A stretch of DNA of 12,853 bases from JBOFSR01 sp051651645 (GTDB lineage Bacteria > Spirochaetota > Spirochaetia > Treponematales > Treponemataceae): positions 1 to 12,853 of the forward strand of contig JBOFSR010000022.1 of NCBI GenBank assembly GCA_051651645.1, read 5' to 3'. Below the pieces are notes generated by a model. That model was not told where the DNA came from and ran no database searches. It was given only the letters and a program-made list of their open reading frames with translations. Of this stretch, positions 7,403 through 12,853 are shown one piece after another (the stretch's first letter is position 1; every line of letters starts with the position of its first letter). The position numbers and the translations under genes were made by a program.

Positions 7403-7444
7403 TAGTAATAAAATAACAACCTCCCCCTTTTTTTAATATTTCTC

Positions 7445-7474
7445 ATCCTACCACAATTTTTTATGACCTGTCAA
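7445..7474 (-). promoter_or_regulatory. Distal promoter of mcrBC
   Basis: Minus-strand TTGACA (7474-7469) and TAGGAT (7450-7445) are spaced 18 nt. The same pair is conserved ahead of the duplicated copy. It would give a leader of about 90 nt before the mcrB ATG. The -35 lies only 2 nt past the T-tract of the terminator of the preceding operon. A second TATAAT (7404-7399) closer to the gene has no recognisable -35. Confidence 0.55.
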
Positions 7475-7480
7475 CGAAAA

Positions 7481-7512
7481 AAAAGAGCCAAGGAAAAACC
7501 CTCAGCTCTTTT
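7481..7512 (-). terminator. Intrinsic terminator after the stand-alone domain gene and small ORF
   Basis: AAAAGAGC (7481-7488) pairs perfectly with GCTCTTTT (7505-7512), with a further short inner AGG/CCT stem. Read on the minus strand the hairpin is followed by eight T (7484-7477). It lies 14 nt past the small ORF stop and directly ahead of the mcrB -35 box, so it isolates mcrBC from upstream transcription. On the plus strand a looser T-run also follows, but no gene points that way. Confidence 0.8.
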
Positions 7513-7525
7513 GTATTTTTTTGAA

Positions 7526-7666
7526 TTAATTTTTGCTTTGTTCAAATAGCCACCGACGAACACGATTTAATTTATATGCATAATCCAAATGAATACCTGT
7601 GTTCAGCAGCAACCCCGCTATAAGATTCATCCCACACAGGATTTTGACTGCTAAAATAAGTTTCAT
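7526..7666 (-). CDS. Hypothetical 46-aa small protein coupled to the McrB-like domain gene
   Basis: An ATG at 7666 shares its A with the stop of the 155-aa gene (TAATG), the same coupling used twice in the tatT operon. The frame runs 46 codons to TAA at 7526 and is followed at once by an intrinsic terminator. The product starts MKLILAVKILCGMNL. Residues 3-25 are largely hydrophobic (with one Lys at 8), and the tail is basic (YKLNRVRRWLFEQSKN), so a small membrane-associated protein is possible. It lies in the spacer unique to copy B and has no counterpart beside mcrB. I do not recognise the family. It could be an accessory of the restriction system or a chance frame; the overlap and terminator placement favour a real gene. 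Confidence 0.5.
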   Translation of the reverse strand: MKLILAVKILCGMNLIAGLLLNTGIHLDYAYKLNRVRRWLFEQSKN

Positions 7667-8133
7667 TATTTTACACTTATTTCTTTTTGTATCGTCGTAT
7701 ACAGGGTTGATTCTTTATCGATCTCACCCATTTTTCTCCAAGCATATTTATGACTAACCTCTTTAATTGTTGCCATTTGAGAGCCCTTTTCTGTGTTCTC
7801 TGCAACTCCATAGTTTGAAATTCCCTCTTTATTTTTTGGCGTAAGCGTTTTTTTATCGTAGAAAATCCATTCCTGTACCTTTATAACATAACACCACTCT
7901 TCTAAATCCGTAGAGTCGTCAGTCGATGTGCCTGTTACTTCTCCATAGGCAAGTAATTTGTTATTAAATTTCAAGAAACAAATATCTCCTCCCTTTACAT
8001 CATCAAAAACTCCTTTTTGCACTGTATTTTCATGCATACAGTGGCATGTGTTATCAACACATCGCTGTAAGTTTTTTTCAACATAGTTTTTGCCAGGCTC
8101 TCCTGCACTTACTATAAAAAATTTTCTATTCAT
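7666..8133 (-). CDS. Stand-alone paralogue of the McrB N-terminal (PUA/EVE-like) domain
   Basis: This 155-aa protein matches residues 1-151 of the neighbouring McrB with 15 substitutions (about 90% identity by my count) and then ends with a short unrelated tail (ISVK). All the conserved-looking core is retained: FFIVSAGEPG, GDICFLKF, LLAYGEV, WCYVIKVQEWIFYD and GVAENTEKGSQMATIKEV. It has no AAA+ part. By inference from McrB architecture it would bind modified DNA but could neither hydrolyse GTP nor recruit McrC, so it may be a decoy, a regulator or a partner of the downstream 46-aa protein. Most differences from McrB are clustered (Val8, Lys15, Val18, Asn28, Thr37, Lys47-Gly48, Thr67-Gly68), and the frame is intact, so it appears maintained. 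Promoter and terminator are its own. Confidence 0.85.
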   Translation of the reverse strand: MNRKFFIVSAGEPGKNYVEKNLQRCVDNTCHCMHENTVQKGVFDDVKGGDICFLKFNNKLLAYGEVTGTSTDDSTDLEEWCYVIKVQEWIFYDKKTLTPKNKEGISNYGVAENTEKGSQMATIKEVSHKYAWRKMGEIDKESTLYTTIQKEISVK

Positions 8134-8279
8134 ACGATAAATATTGTTTTTAGCACTTATGAGGATCTCTATTAAGATATTCGTGCATTATAGTAATAAA
8201 ATAACAACTTCCCCCTTTTAAAATATTTCTCATTCTACCACAGTTTTTTTGATCCGTCAATGAAAAAAAAGAGCCAAAG
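7674..8279. repeat. Segmental duplication, copy B (stand-alone domain gene and promoter)
   Basis: This is the second copy of the direct repeat starting at 6886. It contains the promoter, leader and almost the whole 155-codon gene at 7666-8133. About 180 bp separates it from copy A and holds the small ORF and terminator. Confidence 0.92.
8232..8260 (-). promoter_or_regulatory. Promoter of the stand-alone McrB-domain gene
   Basis: Minus-strand TTGACG (8260-8255) and TAGAAT (8237-8232) have a 17-nt spacer. They correspond base for base to the mcrB distal promoter, whose spacer is 18. The predicted leader is about 90 nt. Confidence 0.55.
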
Positions 8280-8403
8280 AATAAAGCCACCTCAAATAAT
8301 GTAGCATTTTACAAAGAAAATAAAAACATTATAAAAGCTGAGTACACAGCATAAATATGCTAAAACTCTTCATAAACCATCTTGTAGAATTTGGCGTTCA
8401 ATG

Positions 8404-8438
8404 CTAAAATACACATCAAATTATGGATAGTATTTTAG
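8404..8438. repeat. 9-bp inverted repeat after the 163-aa gene
   Basis: CTAAAATAC (8404-8412) and GTATTTTAG (8430-8438) are perfect inverted arms with a 17-nt loop, 4 nt past the stop of the minus-strand gene. The stem is AT-rich and no T-run follows, so it is at best a weak terminator; it could also be a protein site. Confidence 0.45.
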
Positions 8439-8441
8439 GTT

Positions 8442-8933
8442 TCAACGAACAGTTTTTTTCACATCCAATTCGTGACCCTCTATGGAAACATATTTATCTG
8501 CATCCGTAAGTTTTTTTAGCTCAATAAAATCGCCAAGCGAAAGGTTTTCCGTATCAACAAAATCATCAATGGTAAGATTTTTCATAAGAGCGCTAATCTG
8601 CAACTTATCATCTTGAATTTGGTTTTTTAAATTTTGCTGATTGTCAAATTTTTCTAACAAAGCAAGCACACTATCAATTTCTTGATCGGTAGTTTCAACT
8701 TCAAATATACGAATTAAATCTTTTGCAATATCTTTTTTATTTGTGCTTGTTAGCTCTTCAAGCTTTTTAAGATGCTCATGATAGCCCCACACATCAAGCC
8801 ATTTTTTTAGCCGATTATCTTTATCGTGATAATAATTTAGCACCGTTTCAATACAAAAGTTATTTTGCAACTCTTCAATCGTTCGTATTTGCTCGTCTCC
8901 ACAATACAAAGGAAACTTAATATTTTTTGCCAT
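8442..8933 (-). CDS. Hypothetical protein with an RTIEEL...VLNYYHD...LKKWL motif domain
   Basis: This 163-aa protein of unknown function starts at the ATG at 8933, with AAGGA 9 nt upstream. Its first 60 residues (KFPLYCGDEQIRTIEELQNNF, then ETVLNYYHDKDNRLKKWLDVWGYHEHLKKLEEL) resemble a short domain I have seen at the N-terminus of uncharacterised bacterial proteins, often joined to other modules; I cannot name it with certainty. The middle is charged and helical, with a likely coiled-coil stretch around 85-115, and the end (SLGDFIELKKLTDADKYVSIEG) is acidic and then basic. No signal peptide or membrane segment is seen. It is the first minus-strand gene after the divergent region at 8934-9168 and is followed by the McrB-like genes, so it may be part of the same accessory cluster, but no functional link is visible. 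Confidence 0.6.
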   Translation of the reverse strand: MAKNIKFPLYCGDEQIRTIEELQNNFCIETVLNYYHDKDNRLKKWLDVWGYHEHLKKLEELTSTNKKDIAKDLIRIFEVETTDQEIDSVLALLEKFDNQQNLKNQIQDDKLQISALMKNLTIDDFVDTENLSLGDFIELKKLTDADKYVSIEGHELDVKKTVR

Positions 8934-9000
8934 GCATACACATCCTTATTCATTACATTATTTGCTAAAAACTCAATATATATTAGCAAAATTATAACCC

Positions 9001-9014
9001 TTTGTCAGGACAAA
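9001..9014. promoter_or_regulatory. Small dyad TTTGTC-AG-GACAAA in the divergent intergenic region
   Basis: Two perfect 6-bp inverted arms flank a 2-bp centre between the divergent 163-aa and TPR genes. On the minus strand part of it reads CTGACA, a possible -35 with TAATAT (8985-8980) 17 nt further on. Support is weak. Confidence 0.25.
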
Positions 9015-9133
9015 AAATGTCTTTTTTCATAACAAATTTAAAATATCCAATGAGTTTTTCTTGCTTTTCAATCCGTTGAATCTTTTATTTTCATTGATAA
9101 ATTTTAAGAAAACAGAAAAAATCCATTTTGCTC

Positions 9134-9162
9134 TTGAGATTTTATACTTTGCATATTATACT
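9134..9162 (+). promoter_or_regulatory. Promoter of the TPR gene, leaderless geometry
   Basis: TTGAGA (9134-9139) and TATACT (9157-9162) are separated by 17 nt. Six nucleotides (ACTCCC) remain before the ATG at 9169, with no Shine-Dalgarno. Confidence 0.65.
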
Positions 9163-9168
9163 ACTCCC

Positions 9169-9702
9169 ATGTATGAAAATTCTGAAAATTTAAATATACA
9201 AGCAATCGAATTAGCCTCAATTGGTGAATACAAAGAAGCTCTTGCGTGTTTAAAGTGTGCCCTTTCATACGATAAAACAAATTATCTTTTATGGTTCAAT
9301 TTAGGAATAATGTATCGTGCTTCAGGTGACTTAGAATCGGCAAAGTCATCATTATTACAGGCACTCAATCTTTCCCAAAATGATGATGAACTTTTTGATT
9401 GTTTAGGACTTGTCCATTATTCACTACAAGATTATCCTGCAGCCTTCGATTTTTATATACGGGGACTTGAAGTTAAAAACACAAATCCCAATTTATGGAA
9501 TAATTTGGGCGTCCTTTTATTTATTGAACAAGATTACAAGGCAGCCTGCGATGCTTTTGAGCAAGCAGTAACGATTTATCCTCATTTTTATGATGCCCTT
9601 TTTAATTTACGCGACACATACGAACAACTGGGAGACTCTAAAGCCGCAGAGATTTGCAATGAAACGCTAAAATCTCTTTCTCCTCCAAAAGATTCACTTT
9701 AA
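9169..9702 (+). CDS. Tetratricopeptide repeat protein
   Basis: This 177-aa protein is built almost entirely of TPR units. Their consensus is visible in LWFNLGIMYRASGDLESAKSSLLQALNL, ELFDCLGLVHYSLQDYPAAFDFYIRGLEV, LWNNLGVLLFIEQDYKAACDAFEQAVTI and the partial unit ALFNLRDTYEQLGDSKAAEICNETL, plus a first repeat AIELASIGEYKEALACLKCAL. I chose the ATG at 9169 over a longer frame from 9061. The 36 extra residues are not TPR-like, their start codon is TTG, and the promoter lies inside them. There is no signal peptide, so it is probably cytoplasmic. TPRs mediate protein-protein contacts, and the partner is unknown. rsuA follows after 30 nt in the same direction and is probably cotranscribed. Confidence 0.87.
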   Translation: MYENSENLNIQAIELASIGEYKEALACLKCALSYDKTNYLLWFNLGIMYRASGDLESAKSSLLQALNLSQNDDELFDCLGLVHYSLQDYPAAFDFYIRGLEVKNTNPNLWNNLGVLLFIEQDYKAACDAFEQAVTIYPHFYDALFNLRDTYEQLGDSKAAEICNETLKSLSPPKDSL

Positions 9703-9732
9703 TTTATTCTTACCATAAGGAAGGTACTGTGC

Positions 9733-10482
9733 ATGCAAGAGAAACAACGCCTTGATAAATTTCTTGCCAACGCAGGATTTGGCACACGCAAAGACGTAAA
9801 AAAAATTATTCATCATGCCCAAGTGTTGATAAATAACATTGTTTGTAAAGATCCTTCAAAACATATAACAGAGAATGATATTGTTTTGGTGAACGGGGAT
9901 GTAGTACAGCAAAAAACTCAGCTGTACCTTATGCTGAATAAGCCAAAAAAAGTGGTGAGTGCTACTCGAGATAAGATTCACCAAACAGTAATTGACATTC
10001 TACCCTCTGAGCTTATAAAAGGATTTAAAGATGGCCAGCTATTCCCTGTAGGCAGACTTGATATTGATACAGAAGGACTTTTACTTATAACAAGCGATGG
10101 CGAGCTTTGTCATAAACTAACTGCTCCAAAAAATAAAATTGATAAAACGTATTTTGTAACACTTGAAAAACCTTTATCGCAGCCAGAGCAGGACAAAGCC
10201 ATACAAGATTTTGCACAAGGAATTCATATAACAGCAGATAGAGGCGACTGTGCCCATGATTGCCAGCCAGCACGTTTACACTTTAGCTCACCAACACAGG
10301 CAACCCTCACAATAACAGAGGGCAAATATCATCAAGTAAAACGAATGTTTTTTGCCATTAAAAACTACGTTGTTGAGCTAAAGCGCCTATCATTTGCAAA
10401 CCTGCATCTTGATTCAACCTTAGAGCAAGGAGAAAGTCGCCTTTTAACAAGCAAAGAAATTGAACTGCTCAAAAATCCTTAA
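9733..10482 (+). CDS. rsuA: Pseudouridine synthase, RsuA family (16S rRNA)
   Basis: This 249-aa protein has an N-terminal S4 RNA-binding domain (QRLDKFLANAGFGTRKDVKK, about 5-55) and a RsuA/RluB-type catalytic domain. The family motif GRLDIDTEGLLL carries the catalytic Asp110. The late motif EGKYHQVKRMF, rather than the GRNREVRRM form of RluB or the RluE/F forms, points to RsuA, which makes pseudouridine 516 in E. coli 16S rRNA. The length is close to E. coli RsuA (about 230 aa). The start ATG has a strong AAGGAAGG 8 nt upstream, and the gene follows the TPR gene by 30 nt. A minus-strand shadow at 10085-10273 is not a gene. Confidence 0.88.
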   Translation: MQEKQRLDKFLANAGFGTRKDVKKIIHHAQVLINNIVCKDPSKHITENDIVLVNGDVVQQKTQLYLMLNKPKKVVSATRDKIHQTVIDILPSELIKGFKDGQLFPVGRLDIDTEGLLLITSDGELCHKLTAPKNKIDKTYFVTLEKPLSQPEQDKAIQDFAQGIHITADRGDCAHDCQPARLHFSSPTQATLTITEGKYHQVKRMFFAIKNYVVELKRLSFANLHLDSTLEQGESRLLTSKEIELLKNP

Positions 10483-10570
10483 AATATGCTAAAAATAACA
10501 AAGGAACTCTTGCCCTAGAGCATACTCCATAATCTATACTTTTATTATAAACTAACGCAAGGACTATTTC

Positions 10571-11314
10571 ATGACATTACAAGACTTTTTTACGAAACAT
10601 AATCACGTGGCACTCGGCTTTTCTGGCGGAGTTGACTCATCATACCTATTATACGAGGGTATCAAAAACAAGGCTGTCATCAAGCCCTACTTTATCAAAA
10701 CACAATTCCAGCCCACATTTGAATTACATGAGGCTCAAAGCTTTTGCAAGGCTATGAACATTGACCTAACTATCCTTGAATATGATATATTACAACATAC
10801 AGATGTTACAGAAAATCCTGAAAACCGCTGCTATTTTTGCAAGCGACATCTTTTTAGCCTCATACAAAAACAGGCACAGGCAGACGGTTTTACCACCATA
10901 ATCGATGGAACAAATGCTTCTGATGATGGCGATGATAGACCAGGAATGAAGGTGCTTAAAGAAATGAACGTTCTTTCTCCGCTCCAGCTTTGTGGTATCA
11001 CAAAAGATGCAATTAGAGCGGCCTCAAAAAAAGTTAACCTTCCCACATGGAACAAGCCTGCATACGCCTGCCTTGCAACACGCATTCCCGCTCTCTGTGA
11101 AATCACCAAAGAAAATCTTGCCACCATCGAAAGTGCCGAAAACAAACTTTTTAAACTTGGTTTTAACGATTTTCGTATTCGATACTTTAATGGAGCTGCA
11201 CGCATTCAAATGACTGAAAACCAATTTATTCAAGCATGTCAAAAAAGAAATGAGATATACGCAGTACTCAAACCTTTTTTTAATACAATCCTGCTAGACT
11301 TGCAATGCCGCTAG
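10571..11314 (+). CDS. larE: LarE, sulfur transferase of nickel-pincer nucleotide cofactor synthesis
   Basis: This 247-aa PP-loop ATPase converts carboxyl groups of pyridinium-3,5-biscarboxylic acid mononucleotide to thiocarboxylates, an intermediate of the nickel-pincer cofactor of lactate racemase and relatives. The PP-loop SGGVDSS (18-24) adenylates the substrate. NKPAYACLATRIP contains Cys167, which aligns with the sulfur-donor cysteine (Cys176) of Lactobacillus plantarum LarE. ENRCYFCKRHLF adds Cys87 and Cys90. Three such cysteines are, as I recall, the mark of LarE proteins that hold a [4Fe-4S] cluster instead of sacrificing one cysteine per turnover. The Shine-Dalgarno is AAGGAC. A possible -10 TATACT (10535-10540) suggests a separate promoter in the 88-nt gap after rsuA. 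larB follows 31 nt later. Confidence 0.9.
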   Translation: MTLQDFFTKHNHVALGFSGGVDSSYLLYEGIKNKAVIKPYFIKTQFQPTFELHEAQSFCKAMNIDLTILEYDILQHTDVTENPENRCYFCKRHLFSLIQKQAQADGFTTIIDGTNASDDGDDRPGMKVLKEMNVLSPLQLCGITKDAIRAASKKVNLPTWNKPAYACLATRIPALCEITKENLATIESAENKLFKLGFNDFRIRYFNGAARIQMTENQFIQACQKRNEIYAVLKPFFNTILLDLQCR

Positions 11315-11345
11315 GAACTAAAATAAATCAAAAGGAAGATTATTA

Positions 11346-12101
11346 ATGGATCAAAAAGAATTAAAACTCATTTTACAAAATGTTGCCGACAACAAACTCA
11401 GTGTAGAACAAGCCCTCCTTTCAATAAAAACTGAGCCATTCAAAAATCTTGACTTTGCAAAACTTGATACGCACCGAGCAATTAGACAAGGCATTGCCGA
11501 AGTCATCTATGGAGAGGGAAAAACGCCTCAGCAAATTACAACGATAACCAAAACTCTCTATGAACAAGGACAAAAAACCATCCTCATCACTCGTATGAGT
11601 ACAGAGGCTTGCACCACTCTTTGCGAAAAACTACCGCAAATACTATTTAGCTATGATGAGCAATCACGTATTGGCATTGCAGGCACACTCCCCACACCTG
11701 ACGGCAAAGGCTCAATCGTTATTGCAACAGGTGGCACCAGCGATATTCCCGTCGCAGAGGAAGCAGCCCTCACAGCTCAAGCATTCGGCAATACTGTCGT
11801 TCGCCTATACGATGTGGGAGTTGCAGGGCTTCATCGCCTACTTGCCCACTCAAGTGAAATTATGAGCGCAAAAGTCATCATTGCCATAGCAGGAATGGAA
11901 GGAGCTTTGGCAAGCGTCATAGGAGGAATTGCAGACTGCCCTGTTATTGCAGTACCAACAAGCATTGGTTATGGTGCATCCTTTGGTGGGCTTGCCGCCT
12001 TATTATCGATGCTTAACTCCTGCTCAAGCGGGGTGAGCGTCGTAAATATAGATAATGGATTTGGGGCAGCCTACCTTGCTAGTATGATAAATCACAGCTA
12101 A
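11346..12101 (+). CDS. larB: LarB, pyridinium-3,5-biscarboxylic acid mononucleotide synthase
   Basis: This 251-aa protein performs the first step of nickel-pincer cofactor synthesis: carboxylation of nicotinic acid adenine dinucleotide and release of AMP. The N-terminal part (about 1-75) has the LarB-type helical segment, including AKLDTHRAIRQGIAEVIYGEGKT. The C-terminal part is the PurE-like domain with GSIVIATGGTSDIPVAEEAALTA (from about 122) and PTSIGYGASFGGLAALL. NSCSSGVSVVNIDNGFGAA holds Cys226, which probably matches the cysteine (Cys221 in L. plantarum) that forms the substrate adduct. A Shine-Dalgarno AAAAGGAAG precedes the ATG. It forms an operon with larE. larC and larA are not in the window, so the client enzyme and nickel-insertion step must be elsewhere. 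Confidence 0.92.
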   Translation: MDQKELKLILQNVADNKLSVEQALLSIKTEPFKNLDFAKLDTHRAIRQGIAEVIYGEGKTPQQITTITKTLYEQGQKTILITRMSTEACTTLCEKLPQILFSYDEQSRIGIAGTLPTPDGKGSIVIATGGTSDIPVAEEAALTAQAFGNTVVRLYDVGVAGLHRLLAHSSEIMSAKVIIAIAGMEGALASVIGGIADCPVIAVPTSIGYGASFGGLAALLSMLNSCSSGVSVVNIDNGFGAAYLASMINHS

Positions 12102-12150
12102 AAGAGCAAAAATAAGCTTTCACGAGTCAATTACAATTCAGTGCTTCTGA

Positions 12151-12180
12151 TTGCAAAATCTATCATTTTTATGCTATAAT
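12151..12180 (+). promoter_or_regulatory. Promoter of lgt with extended -10
   Basis: TTGCAA (12151-12156) and a perfect TATAAT (12175-12180) are spaced 18 nt, and TGC immediately before the -10 makes it an extended type. The leader would be about 32 nt and ends in the Shine-Dalgarno AAGGAG (12208-12213), 5 nt from the ATG. Confidence 0.6.
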
Positions 12181-12218
12181 TTTGTAATAGCAAATTTCAA
12201 ACAAACCAAGGAGAAAAA

Positions 12219-12853
12219 ATGCACCTTGCAATCAATTATCCTTCATGGATAAAGCCAGAAATCTTTCCAGGAATTTCCTTTTTAAGTATATTTCGCTGGT
12301 ACGGCTTAATGTACATTTTTGCCTTTGGAACGGCATTTTTTGTATTCAAAAAACAAGTTGACGAGGGAGCTCTTGATACCCCTGAAAAAAAAGTAACCGA
12401 AGATGATATTATCAGCTTTTTTGGCTTTGCAATTATGTGGCTTTTAATTGGAGCACGGATTTTTTCTACATTAATTTACGAGACAAGCGGGATTTACCGT
12501 CAAAAGCCATGGCTAATTTTTTGGCCATTTGATGAAAGCGGAAGATTTACAGGACTTGCAGGAATGTCGTATCATGGCGGATTTGTTGGCTGCTTGCTTG
12601 GAATGATTTTTTGGACAGCCAAACGAAAACTTGCTGTTCTTAACTGGATTGATGCAATGGGCATTGCAATTCCCTTGGGCTACACCTTTGGACGACTGGG
12701 CAATTTTTTAAATGCCGAGCTTTTTGGAAGAATTACAACTAAACCGTGGGGAATGATTTTTCCCAATGCACAAAAATTTTCTGCTCGACTTGAGTGGGTA
12801 CAAGAATTTGCTCAAAAAGCAGGCGTCAGCATTGCAGAAGATGCCGTTTTAGT
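12219..12853 (+). CDS. lgt: Prolipoprotein diacylglyceryl transferase, partial (3' end outside window)
   Basis: Lgt is the inner-membrane enzyme that moves diacylglycerol from phosphatidylglycerol to the lipobox cysteine of prolipoproteins, the first step of lipoprotein maturation. The visible 211 residues start with the family opening FRWYGLMYIFAFG (25-37). They then show AGMSYHGGFVGC with His119 (E. coli His103 region) and the signature GYTFGRLGNFLNAELFGR (154-171), with Arg159 and Arg171, followed by PWGMIFP. Several hydrophobic spans are evident (about 28-43, 65-87, 115-132 and 143-158). A hydrophilic stretch at about 44-64 (KKQVDEGALDTPEKKVTEDD) looks like a cytoplasmic-loop insertion. 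The frame is open to the window edge with no stop. It serves lipoproteins such as TatT in this window. It has its own promoter and a good ribosome binding site. Confidence 0.92.
   Translation, partial: MHLAINYPSWIKPEIFPGISFLSIFRWYGLMYIFAFGTAFFVFKKQVDEGALDTPEKKVTEDDIISFFGFAIMWLLIGARIFSTLIYETSGIYRQKPWLIFWPFDESGRFTGLAGMSYHGGFVGCLLGMIFWTAKRKLAVLNWIDAMGIAIPLGYTFGRLGNFLNAELFGRITTKPWGMIFPNAQKFSARLEWVQEFAQKAGVSIAEDAVL

Larger units (their letters stand above)
6886..7493. repeat. Segmental duplication, copy A (mcrB promoter and N-terminal domain)
   Basis: This stretch is closely similar to 7674-8279 in the same orientation, with an offset of 788 bp in the coding part and 786 bp at the upstream end. 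It covers the promoter region, leader and first 151 codons of mcrB. Similarity stops near the end of that domain and, upstream, just after AAAAAGAGCCAA. Confidence 0.92.
8134..8441. other. Intergenic stretch between the 155-aa and 163-aa genes
   Basis: The first 146 bp (8134-8279) are the duplicated promoter and leader. The half-terminator motif AAAAAAAAGAGCC (8263-8275) at its far edge has no complementary arm here. The remaining 160 bp hold no convincing gene (longest coupled-looking frame 18 codons) and one inverted repeat next to the 163-aa gene stop. Confidence 0.6.

Noticed and set aside
7404..7430. Leader peptide starting at the TTG directly after GGGGGAGG
   Set aside because: The start would touch the Shine-Dalgarno with no spacing, and the frame length is not kept between the two copies.
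8366..8422. 18-codon minus-strand frame in the 8280-8441 gap
   Set aside because: No ribosome binding site, no overlap with a neighbour and no recognisable features.
9061..9168. N-terminal extension of the TPR protein from a TTG at 9061
   Set aside because: It contains the promoter, lacks TPR features and has no ribosome binding site; the ATG at 9169 fits better.
10487..10527. Inverted TATGCT/AGCATA around the rsuA-larE gap as terminator
   Set aside because: Only 6 bp, a long loop and no T-run; an alternative small CTCT/AGAG pairing competes.
10831..11205. 124-codon minus-strand frame inside larE
   Set aside because: It is antisense to conserved LarE motifs and has no independent evidence.

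Overview
The window is AT-rich and reads as a chromosomal segment of a treponeme (spirochaete). The main clue is the left-hand cluster: a TPR lipoprotein (TatT type), a DctP-type binding protein and a TRAP permease, in the order of the TPR-protein-associated TRAP transporter (TPAT) described from Treponema pallidum. This assignment comes from family knowledge and gene order, not from a search.

Layout. Positions 1-8933 are read from the minus strand. From right to left they hold: an orphan 163-aa protein; a 155-aa stand-alone copy of the N-terminal domain of McrB, followed by an overlapping 46-aa small ORF and an intrinsic terminator; mcrB and mcrC (a type IV, modification-dependent restriction system); an AlkD-like DNA alkylation-repair glycosylase; a trypsin-like HtrA protease; and the TatT-DctP-permease operon, whose permease runs off the left edge. 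Positions 9169-12853 are read from the plus strand: a TPR protein, an RsuA-type pseudouridine synthase, larE and larB (nickel-pincer cofactor synthesis), and lgt, which runs off the right edge. The two halves diverge from the 8934-9168 intergenic region.

The most interesting part is 6886-8279. About 600 bp, covering promoter, leader and the N-terminal 151 codons of mcrB, is present twice as a direct repeat with a period of about 788 bp. The second copy ends where the AAA+ part would begin and is instead joined by a TAATG overlap to a 46-codon ORF, then closed by a hairpin terminator that abuts the mcrB promoter. The protein copies are about 90% identical, but an 18-bp palindrome in front of mcrB is destroyed in the copy. 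This gives a restriction system with a separate, probably differently regulated paralogue of its putative sensor domain and a small, possibly membrane-bound partner.

A second theme is transcription. Three genes (tatT, htrA and the TPR gene) have a sigma70-type -35/-10 pair with exactly 17-bp spacing, and the -10 ends only 6-7 nt before the ATG. None has a usable Shine-Dalgarno, so leaderless mRNAs are predicted. rsuA, larE, larB and lgt carry ordinary purine-rich ribosome binding sites. No rRNA, tRNA, CRISPR array, insertion sequence or transposase was found.
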